A stretch of DNA of 64,000 bases, taken from positions 5,320,501-5,384,500 of the forward strand of contig JAGFBZ010000258.1 in the NCBI GenBank assembly GCA_018398805.1, read 5' to 3'. Position numbers and translations under genes: made by a program. Positions 50,601 through 62,600 of the stretch are shown piece after piece; position 1 is the stretch's first letter, and each line of letters starts with the position of its first letter. This DNA is from Hirundichthys speculiger. Its lineage: Eukaryota > Chordata > Actinopteri > Beloniformes > Exocoetidae. The notes beneath the pieces were generated by a model. The model had not been told where the DNA came from. It saw only the letters and a list, made by a program, of their open reading frames with translations, and did not search any database.

Positions 50601-53600
50601 TTTCTTTTTTTTTTCATCCAGGAAAGAACCTAGCATCTCAACTACCCTGGCTCAATGATCAGCTCATGCATTGTGATGTTGCCTTCACATCAGTGCGTAT
50701 GTGGGGAAACCACAGAGTGGCTGTTGCTGGTAGTGAAAAAACATTCTAGCTTTGTTGATTTTACTCTCTCTATCTATCTTACAAGGCTGTTACAGTTGTC
50801 AGGATACTTCATGATGGTTGCAGCTACATAGCTACATTGTACAGAATGAGTACTCTGAGTGGTAACTAAAACAAGTATAGCTGTGCTAACACAGCTAATA
50901 CTATCAATCATGCACAGACATGCGTTTAGCTGCTTTAAAGCCAATTTATGTAGAACCACCACATGTTAGCAGCATATCACAAGAAAGATCAGTGGAACTA
51001 AGTGATATTACAAGACCTGCCGGACCATCCCTGCTAATTAGCGCAATATTGTCAGGCTGTTTTGTCAACAGAGCAGATCTTTATGTCATATTGCACATTT
51101 GAAAACTGTTCTCCATCCAACTTTCACCCCCTAAAACCAGCTGCTATGAACAGAGCTGTAAAGACATGCATGAGAAGAGACCTTCTGTATGGAATGTCTG
51201 TGATATTTTGACCAAAGCATATCACAGATATTTCATCTTGACCTCAGGAAGTACTGACATCGGGCTTTTGAATAAAAGGTCATGATACGTCTCCTTTTTA
51301 ACCAGGTTTATCAAAGAACTGTTCAGCTGCACATTACTTTAGACCAGCAGTGATACACACCTCCCTCATGTGTCTCAAATGTCGAGCTGGGGCTGGAAGG
51401 CCCTTCTCCTTTATTATTGAGGACCTTGATGAAGAGGCTGTAGGCGCTGTAAGGCTGAAGGCCCGGCAGCCGCCCCTCACTACGGTTTCCGCTGAAAGTT
51501 AAAACTTGTTCCTGCTGCTCTGCTTCCTTCTCTGTCTCATGCAAACCATGGTCCCGACGATAGTACACCTTGAGGAAAAGCACAAAAATTTAAAGTCTCA
51601 AGTCTTGTATTGGTTGTGTGAAAAAATGCTGTTCACAAAGGGGTACCTTGTATGCTTGTAGTTTTCCTCGGACAGATGAAAAAGATACAGGGCTCCAGCG
51701 TACTTCTGCTAGTGTGCTGTTATGAACCGTAACCTCAATTTTTTCCGGCGCAGACAAAGGCACTACCACACAAACATACCAAAATGTTCATTAGTGTCAC
51801 ACAATATAAACTCAGATGTTTTACTTTATCTCAGATAAATCCATTCCTGAAAACTACAAAACACTAAAATGATGTGCCAGTTACAAACATGCCAAACAAT
51901 GCAGGCTAATGAACGATTCAAAGTCTCTCTCGTTATCATTAATATTCACGGTATTCACTCACAGTCTTCTCCAGAGTATCCGGTCACTACTTCAGCATCA
52001 GGGCCGTTGCCATAATAATTAAAGGCCTGAACTTTAATTTCATAGGGCATGTAGGTTTGAGTTTCAGAGACAACAAACTGAGAAGCGTTGGCCACATTGT
52101 GTGATGACCAGTCCTCATCCACGTCCTTCTGTCTCCAATAAACCTTGTACTGCAGGCCGGGGCCCGTTAGACTGGAATCCTGTCAGCGGCTGAACAGACA
52201 GCAAGTTCACTGAGTTTGCTACTTATACATGAATTTCCATTGTTAATAAAAGATACACCCATATATTATTCAACAACACACTGCTATTAACCGGAATACA
52301 TGTGCACAACATCAATTTAGTAATGATGGAGTAATGATGAATTGGATCTACTTCCTGAAACTACATATATTTGTAGTTGTGTTTTGTACCATTATAATGT
52401 TCATTCCATCCATGCATTACACTGAGGCTCAAAGCCAAACCAACAACAGCAAAGAATTTAAAGATAAAGCCTTCTTACTGTCCAGGAGATGACCAAGTTG
52501 TCAGGCTGTGTTCCTACGCCTTGAACATTTGATGGATTTTCATCTGGAGCTAAAAAAAAAAAAAAAAAAGTCTCAAACTGTATAATTGTGGGCTTTAAAC
52601 TTCACAAAGCATTGCTTATTTTCTGGTACGTGATGGTGTTTACTACCTGCAGGGATTGGTCCTGTACTGGTGTGAGGGCTCACTGGGGTTGCTGTAGCCG
52701 ATGTCATTCCGAGCCAGCACTCTGAACGAGTAGTATACGTACGGAGAGAGCTGCAGCTGCGCTGTTGTGCTGGTACCAGCAACGTCTGTCAGGTTGACCC
52801 AAACTCCTGGCTGGTGGAGCAGATCTTCGTATTGGATCAAAAAGTCTGGATGGCACAGAAGATTTAGAGTCGAAGAATATGTTAAATCACAGCCTCAAAG
52901 AAACAACACACCAGGACCAACTGTGATCCAGCCTGAAGTACCGGGTTGCCTTCACCAGTTGTTTCTGAACAAGTGTTGGAGATCTTATTTCCCAAAATCA
53001 ATTTGAAGAGTAGCTTGCATTAGAACATCAGTTATTAATGTCATACTATTTATACATCAGAACTAGATATTTGTGATTTTAGAGGGAATTCTGGGTTGCA
53101 GGTGGCCTTGACAGCCATCCTAATGCTTTTACTCTTCGATACGAAGAATTAGTCTGGTTTCTCTGATGCCAATGGATTCAAGAGGACAAGTATACAACTA
53201 AACCGAGAAACAAAGCATGTGACACAGGCTGAGCGACAATCAGACTAGTATCAAAATTCCATTCTGGCTGCTCCCTATTTGGGAGTTAAGCATCAGTCCT
53301 ACACCAGATGGCCTTCGTGACGCAACCTAGGATTCAAACCTGGGACCTCCCACATGGTAGACAACAGCACTACCACTAAGACTAGTATCTAGAATAAGCC
53401 TCGACCAGTATCAGCGAAAGATGGGAGTTACAAAATGAGATGCAGTGATGGTTTTGCAGTAATAACAAGTTGATCCAATGTGTTATTAGGAATTCTGCAG
53501 CCATCTTGGTTGTTTTGAATCACATAGTGTCCACCCTTGCTCCACTGCAGTTAGTTTGGTACGTTCTGTAGGGGTAGGAATGGCAGTGAATGGTGGGGGG

Positions 53601-56600
53601 TCAGGGGTTAGGGTTAACGCATCAACATGTCGTACTCTGTATGGCACTGTGGTGTTCATCTCCAGGGGTCCAGGTGAGCTGAACGCTCCTCTCTGTCTGG
53701 TCAGTCAGTTCCAGGTCAGTTGGAGGGTCGGGTTTCTCTGTAAAGAGTAGAAGAATATAACTAATTATTCCTATTGCATCTGCAGTCTGGCTGAAGCCTG
53801 GCCTTTGTTGTCAGAATCTTTCTGAAAGGCATCATTAAACCCTTTTAAAACAAAATGGGAATCAGTTTTCAGAAAGTGGCATTCTGATTGTATATGACAA
53901 TTTTAGGACCTTGCACATCCACACCAGTGTTTTAGTTTCTGGTGGATTAAACCTCAGAAGACTAAAGTGGAGCAAACACACCAGATGATGAAGGAAATGT
54001 CAATCAAAGCAGCCTGTACACGCCCACACAGCCTCGAGATGAGGTCTGATCAGGCAGGTGAGACGTGAACACCTGAGTGGGTGCACCATGTGTATGCAGA
54101 TCACTTTTCAAAGACAGGTGATTTTAAACGTTCCCTTTTTTCTTTCTATTATTTGTTTTTTTTTTACAAACAGAGCCACTGACTGAATTCAAAGAATGAA
54201 TGCTAAACTGTGGTTTGTTTACCGTAGACAACTGCTGGAGTAGGAGTCGCCTCTGACAGCGAGAGGAAAGAGTGAAGTTCGAGAAAAGGATTAGATGTTA
54301 GTTACAGACACTTCAGGAAGAGCAGAAAAAGCTGAACAATCACTACTACAATGAGATTCCAGGGATACAGCAGAAGCATCTTTACAACTACGGATAAAAA
54401 GCACCAGAGAGGTTGTGTTTGAAAATCAACAACTTACACAGGACAGAAGTGGAGAAAAAGTATGAGTGTTAAGGGACATGCATCAAATCATTGACTGTGT
54501 TTCAATTAGTTTATTTTCTAGGGAAAAAGAGATAATAAAGAAATCCAGATGGAGGTGGCAAGCGCAGAACATTTTTCATCACGCCTATGGTGTGAACGCA
54601 CCAACAACAGTGAGCATGGCGCTGGCTGAGTCCTGATCCAGAGTGGTGTTCATGATGCAGGTGTAAGTGCCCTCATCTTCATCTCTCACGTCTTTAATGG
54701 TCAGACTGTCTGTGTCCACCACAAACCTGGAGGGATTACCAAGAGAAGTTTCTTTTTCTTTTTTTCTGACTCACATCATGTTTTTTTCCACAGATCAAAG
54801 ATTTAATTCCTTAATCTGTTTAAAACTGTATTATCTTAAGGTGTGACCTCTCATCGTCTGGCAGTTCTCCTTTGTCTTTCAGCCAGGTCATGGTGGGAAT
54901 GAGGGAAAGGTCATGTTTGACTTTACACTCGAACAAAGCACTCATTCCTCTCTGAACCACCCTGTATTCTGGCTGCCTCAGGATTCGAGTGGGCTCTGTG
55001 AAATGGAACAAAACTGTTTTATAATGCTTTACAATAAAAAAAGAAGACCTAATGGCTAAATTATAAAACATGAACAACAACTAGTGAAGCTGTGATTACA
55101 GCTCATTGACCTTTAACCTCCAGGTAAACATGATTCTCCTTGAGTCCCAGGTTGTTGGTGGCAATACAGGTGTACTTCCCGCTATTTAGCGGCTGGGCCA
55201 CGATAATTTCCAGTGTGCCATTCTCATGGATCACATAAGGGTCATCATTCTTAATGCTGATCTGACTGTCTTTGAACCTATAAGAAAAAGAAAAAAAGCA
55301 TAGACAACCTCTGTGTAGGCACTTTATCAGTGAAAGAAAACGTGTACAGTTAATAGAAAGGCTTCAGTTCAAAGATTCTAATGAATTGGAGCAAAACTGA
55401 TTCAAATTCTTAGAGGAGGTGATCTGAGGATGATTGCAGAAACAGGTTTTCACAAAAAAAAGGTCAAATATTCAACATGTCACAGATTAAGATATCCCTA
55501 GAATATGCAATTCCTGAAAAAAATGTGGTGAGATTGCTTCTGCTGCCCATTACTGGGAGTCAGATCTTTCCCTGGTCATGAGTTCTGGATTTGAGCTGAG
55601 GAGCTCTGACTGGCAGTTACTGGTTTCCATGGTGATATGGAGATGGAGATAATGCAACATCCGTGAGTCAGACTGAACATGCACCGAAACGTTGTCTCAA
55701 ACAGCTGCAATTTAGTGAAAAACCATAACTCCAAAACAAATTTCTTTGACAATGTGAGAGCCACAAAGCATTCCCGCAAACACTGTCAACATATGTGTGA
55801 GTCAAATCCTGCACTGATTTTGTCCTGGATTCTCTGAGGCAGCAGAGCAACTTTCGCTCATCTGGAGGCTTCTAACAAACGAACTATAGATCAGTTGCCT
55901 AGAGAGCTACAGTGTGAGAGAGAAGACATTTTGATGTAAAATTGAAGGCCTGCTGAGTGAAAACTCTCGGCTCTTGAGCAGGTTGAAGGTTTCCACACTA
56001 AATGTCAGTTACACTGTGGTTCACAGAATTTTTGCTATTTATGTCTATCAGAATTTTGGGTGATAAACGTGATATTTTAAAGAACGGTACAAGGCATGTC
56101 CAAGAAAAGTCATAGCACACTTCATGTGATCAAGCTGATCCACATTTCTGTGTTGAACGATGCAAGACTAGTAAGTGGACAAAAAACATGGAGGACTAAA
56201 ACCTAAAAAAACGAACAAACAAAGAGCATCTGTCCTTACAAAGTGAAGTTTCGCTTTGAAGCCTTAAATTAGCATCGCAGCAGACATTTACAAAGTCCCT
56301 GGTCAAAGCAACATTTAAAGTAAGCATTGAAAATAATGTGGCTTTCATCAACAAAACTTAATTCCACTCTTAGCTACTCTTAACTGCAACATGCATTCAT
56401 GTGAATATGTGACTGGGATACATTATTCATAATATACATTATTCATTAAAAAAAAGGATCAGAATATTTTCCACATGCCGATCCCTCTACCTGCCATACT
56501 CTGTCCAATAATGCAATGTACCACCACGGTGGAAGCTCGTCACTGCGGTCACATGGCTGGCTCCCAATAATGATGTACCATTGTTGCTTTTACAGTGGCA

Positions 56601-59600
56601 CTTTACATATTAAAATTGCTATAACGCTTTAATGCTCATAAGTTGCAAAAGTGACTTTATGTTGACTTGATGTCTGCTCCTGAATAATTCAAAGATTTCC
56701 GCTCAATCTTAGCAAAAACCAACTAGGTTCCTCCTTAGAATACCAAGCTGTCTCTGACTAATTTTACAAACCTATTGGTGAAAGTATCTTACCAAGTGAT
56801 GGTTGGTATTGGTGACCCAAAGGAAGCGCAGTGAAGTAAAGCAGGATTGTTACTAATGACCTGGTATACTTGGTTGGGTGGAGTGAGCACCCTTGGTGGT
56901 TCAGCTGTTGCAGACAGAAACAAACATTTCAGTCATCAGTTGCTGCATTTCCATAACACACAGGATCATGACTTCAACTGAGAGTTAGAAAAAGACAAAA
57001 AGCCTCTTATTAATGCTGATAGGGTTCCTTCTTCCCACATCTCTGCTACAAACTGTGAGAAAGTAACTCACCAAGAACACTGACAAAAGCATTAGCCATC
57101 AAGTAGCCAAACTCATTGGATGCATTGCATTGGTAGACAGCACTGGATCCTGACTGCACGCTGCTGATGATCACAGTGTCGTCCTCCACCTTCCGACTGA
57201 GGTCCTCAGGAGCATCTGACACAGGAACACAGATGGTGAATATCACCTTCTCCGTGTTTTTTTTTTTGTAGACAAGTTATCTGGTGGATCTTCTCTATAA
57301 CCACACCATTACCTCATGAAAACCTTTGTAACAATGTAACAAACCATGTGCTAATATTAGAATTAAGCTGGAATCATCAGTTTATTTCCCCCTGCTACCC
57401 AGAGGTTATGCATATACGTTATATAAAAGCAGTATACTCTGTCTTTGACAACATGGCCTAATTTTACTCACTCGCTATGGGAACTCCATTGACAAACCAA
57501 CTAATGATCGGTTTAGGTGTTCCACTAACACGACAGGTTAATATCCCGGTTTCATTTGGAGCAAGGATCAGGTTCCTCGGTGCGCTGACCCAGAAAGGAG
57601 CCGCTGGGGATAATCAACATGAAGAGAAGATAGAGGGAGAGAAAACATGAAGAAAAAAAAATCCATTTTTTTACTTAAACTGGGAGAGAATAAAATGTAA
57701 GTAGAGATCTTTAGACACCAGCATCAGTAATACAAACAGAATCCTAATTATTCTTCACTGCTGTAAAAGCCACCACAGGAAATTGTGCAAACACCTCTGC
57801 AATTTCCTGTGTTGAGTCAGTAGATGGAGAAGAAGTGGGGCGTTAGATGTTGGATTTAGCTAGCTGTGTAGCATTAGCATGATATCAGCAATATGGCTTT
57901 ATTTGCTCATTATGCCATTCTGCAGTCTCCAGATGTGGAACATTGTTATGTATTTAAAGAAGCATCAGCTGAAATAGCACAAGAAGTTTATAAAGTTAAA
58001 GGGGAGGATGGAGGCAGTGCAACGGCCAACTCTGGAGTTTACTTTTCTGAAACAAGAGAATTTCCCCATAGAAAGCCAGAAATGAACATCAACAACCAAC
58101 TTAATTGTAGAATTCATTGCCTGGAATTACCAGCCCCTGTTGGTCATTGGAAAGGTCCAGTTTTACTGCTTGATTGAACGTCTAGTTGCAGTACAGTTGG
58201 CTGGGTTAGAAATACAATTTCTAAAATGGCACTCTCTAATTGGAGAATTTAACTGAAAGTATTTTAAGTAAGATAAAACAAGCACAGGGAATCACCATTA
58301 CAACAGAAATTTGAACCTATGACATGACATCTGACTGGTACTGAAACAGTACTCAGTATCAGCTGATACTCCAAGCAACAATAGCAACAATAGCAATATC
58401 GGAAAAGGAAAATATGCTATTGGAACATCTCCAAATTGTAGATTAAACAGTCAGTTAAAGCTGGCAAGTGAGACATTTATGTTTTGCCAATCAGCCAGAA
58501 CATTACAACATTACAAGTACTCGAAGGCAAGTCAGCACTTGGAATCAGCTGGCCAAATCAATAGTCAATCACTGTGTTCAAAGAAATATCTGCAGCATTT
58601 CATTGCCGTAGTAAAAATATATGTCAGCATCAATGGTAAATTATGTAAGTTTGGAGAAATGAGAATAAAATATTGTGAACTAGATATAACTCAACAATAA
58701 CATGCATACCTTTCACAGTGACCTTGATGGTGTGGTGTACAGAACCCAGCTTGTTAGTGGCCGTACAGCGGTAGTTTGCCAGCATCAGCTTCATTCACAT
58801 CAGAAATCGTTAGTGTTTTCTTGAAGTTGAGGAATAACATCCTGCTGCTTGGAAGCTCTCCCCCTTCCTTCTGCCAGGAGATGTCTGGAGTTGGCCTATA
58901 TCAGAGAAACCATGGCGGTGAGTTTCATGACTGTATGCTGAACGTTTGACAGGAGAACACTGGGCCAAGAAAAAAGACATAAACCCTTCAGATGAGACAA
59001 AATGTTAGACTGTCTGAAGCAAATTCTAACTTACAATCCTTCAGCAATGCACTCAAGCTCCAAGGTCTCCCCTCTCAGAACCATCTTGGTGCTGGTGGTG
59101 CCGAGAGGCAACATGAAACCAGGGAGACGCTCCCCCTCTGGGGTGTCTGAACACAAGAGGACACAACAGGAAGTCAGGGCCAGACCAGAACAGTAGACTT
59201 GAAGACTGTTCTTATCACAAGGTTTACAATAGAGCAGTTCAAGACGTAAAAACCTCGATGTCAGGGAGACATTTAACATAAAGGATGATGCGGAGTCAAA
59301 CTGTATATAGATGGCTTATGAAAAGTGATTTGCCAACGTGGATAGACAGGATAACAAATGATAACCTGGCACACTGTGAGAGAAAGGTTATTTGATTTTT
59401 TTTTTTTTTTTTGCTTCATCACAATATAGAGCTCTTAAAAGGGAAGGTCGAGATGGGAATCTCAGCGAGAGCATCATCCATTTATTGTTGTGGCAACACT
59501 GGGGTTCTCAGGAGAGCCCAACCCCACCATTTAACACAGATATAAAGTTTCCTTTGGAATGCATCTGGATCAAATGGTTCCACAGACTTTCTGAGGGTCA

Positions 59601-62600
59601 TGAGGAAATCCCTGAAGGACAACATACCTTTATGGGCTTTTTCTGCTATTTGCCATTATATCCCATATGGGAAATATGAAGTAACAACTCAGCTGGTCGA
59701 TGGGTGGTAGATCACTGAAAATCATGTTGTACTTTTTCCAGGTCTTATGAGCTTTTTAGTTCTGCTACTAATTTACTCTTACTTTCAACTGATCACTGCA
59801 CACATATAGCTGAAATGTAATTATACAGTTTGGTGGTTTTGACCAGTCGCCATAGAGTTATGCCAAATATGCTACTCTCATGTTTGGCTATTTCCAACTT
59901 TGAAACAGGAACTGAAAAAGGCCACATAAACCTTACCCCACCTTCCTACAATAGTTACATGAAGTACGAAAAGGTTCCTATATGGCCTCAAAAGCCATCT
60001 GGGTTTGCTTAATACTTGACTGAAAAGATCAGAAAGTAAACATGATCCCCGTTTCAGTAGCAAATGTTAGAAAAATTCTATATATTCTTTCCCCGTGATC
60101 TTGTCTAATTATTTTAAGTTTTTCTTCAATATCAGTTGGCGCTAATAGTTTATGTTACATATGTTTTGAGGTGCAAGTGGCCTCTGTAGGATACAAAGTG
60201 TCATCCATTCATTATCTATGCCCGTTTAATCCTCTGCAGGGTCACAGGAATCTGCTGGAGCCAATCCCAGCTCTCTTTGGTAGACCCTGGACAGGTCCCC
60301 TATGTAGTCAAACAACCATGCACACTCACAATCACTCCTACGGGCAATTTAGAACCACCAGTTAACCTATCATGCATATCTTTGGACTATGGGAGGTATC
60401 GGTGCTGACCACCAAGCCACCGTGCTGCCCATAAAGTGTCCTCAGTGCCAGTGTCCCAGTTGAGAAATTGTATATTAGGCCCGTAGTGCCCTCCAAAGGC
60501 AGAGATCAGTATGTAGCCAAACACTGAAACTCAGAAAAATGCCTTTAAAGGTTTTGCACCATCTATTTCAACTTATTTAACATTACAAAGTTCCTGGAGC
60601 TAGCCAATTTAAGCTAACTTTAATTTGATTAATCTTACCACTTAATCAAGCTAGATTTAGCTAAATTAAACAGTACAACTTTACCGGAGCCAGCTTTAGC
60701 TAACTTTCAACTTGTGCCAGATTTAGTGGTTTTTTTGGGAGCAAGCTAACTTTTTTCAGGAATAACCTCTATTACTACAGAAGCCGATCTAAAACTTGAA
60801 AAAACATCTGACTAACATCTTAAATCTAGTTTGCCATCAGCTGGCTTAGGAGAAATTTAATTTTAACAATAAAAGTCAAATATCTAATTTACCTTGCCAG
60901 CATCTTTGTCTGGATAATTGTGTTTCAATATTAAGTAAGTCATCATTTTTCCATGAATTAAGTATCATCGCATTTGTTGTAGCCTACGCTAGCTGGTCGA
61001 TTTGTTGGTTTTGTCTTTGTATGAGCTTCCATTTCATAGTTAGTTGAATTTTGACACTATTGCTTCTCTGAATGGGATAGAAATGAACCAGGAGACTTTG
61101 TCACAAGGTAGAACTGATGTTGCAAAATCCATTTTGAGTCTTAACTCAATTTTGACCAAATGTAGCTTAATCTGTACAGATTAACATTTTCAATCCTTAG
61201 ACCTGAAATTTGTGATGAAAAGGGAGGACCTGGTGAAGTGTGTGTTAATCACAGAATAGGGGATAAAGGGCATGTTAAAGGTGAGTGTTTTATGCCAGGG
61301 AGTAAAATCAGGGCAGGGTTCACACTGACGGAGCTGAACCAGCAGCACTCACCCCAAGAGAAATCAGTGATATTGTATAAAGCAGCCACAGTCTCATTCA
61401 TTGTTTCCACTGTAATACAACAGAAAATCATAAGCATGCAAAACTGGGAAAGAAATGTGCTTTTAAAATGGCCTTTTCCTTGTGCATTAACAAACATGTT
61501 TGCTTTTCATATGCTTTTTAATTACAGATAATGTGTTGCTGTAAAACCCTTAAGACACACAATGAGTATTTATACTTTGCATTAATATTAATGTGACATT
61601 CGAGAAATAGCCAATGTGAAACCAAAAAGCGCCGAAAAGGTCAAATACGGGAAAAATAATAACTACAATTCATGTACTTTGACGGCAGTTGTGTAAGAGA
61701 AGCGTAAGAAAGATGAATGGTAGAACATGATCTATCAAATAGAAATACTGTACATTCAGTGTCCTGACTTACTGTCCAGCACTGTGACTGAAATGGGCTG
61801 TTTCTGCTGGATGGTCTGTGTATGGGTGAAGCGAGCATAGCAAATGTAGTCACTCCTGGTGTCGTCTGGGAGAACATTTGAGAAGTACAGATCTCCATTC
61901 AGGGCTTGTGACACTCGTTTATCCACTGGCAGCCTTTGAAAGTCTGAAGGGGAAGCCAGAAAACAATAGACTGATAATCACAATTTTTCTTTGAAATCCC
62001 CAAATAGTTTGTCAATTGTTTTAAGGGCTTCCTTTGGAAAAACTTTCATCAGTTTTCATCAGTTTTTCTAATGTCTTTGTATTCTAAATGCATTCACTCA
62101 CTGTTATCCATCCAGAAGATGATAGGTGGGGGAAGACCAGCTGGGGGTCGGCACTGCAACACGAGGGGGATCCCCTTCTGCACCACTATGGCCTCATTTT
62201 TCTCCTTTGACCACAAGGGGGACCCTGAGAGTCACAATCATCAAACACTGGCATAAAAAGCTCTGCAGAGCTGAATACAAAGAGCGTCATATTTATTCAA
62301 ACTTTCTCTACTTCACATTCTGTAAAGTGTAACCTTTCATGCCATAGAGTTTGAAAAACCTTTACAAATAATTCAAGTATAATATCTTGAGATGTCTTAC
62401 TGGACTGCCTGATGACAATGTTGTTGGATACTGCTGTGCCGTGGTCATTGTGAGCAGTGCACTGGTACGTTCCCTCGTAGGCCTCAGTCTTTTCCCCACT
62501 GATGTCAATGACCAGAGTTCCTGAACCAGGCTTCATCAGGACTTTGGAGTCTGTCTCTACATCAAAGTGGGTTCCATTTCTTGTCCAGGAAAAGCTGCAG

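Noticed and set aside
53295..53395. A tRNA gene on the minus strand
   Set aside because: A- and B-box-like strings are present, but the stems do not pair into a full clover-leaf; a tRNA-derived SINE is more likely.
57893..58177. Plus-strand 94-codon frame in an nrcam intron
   Set aside because: Reasonable composition but no recognisable domain and no splice signals; opposite strand to the host gene.
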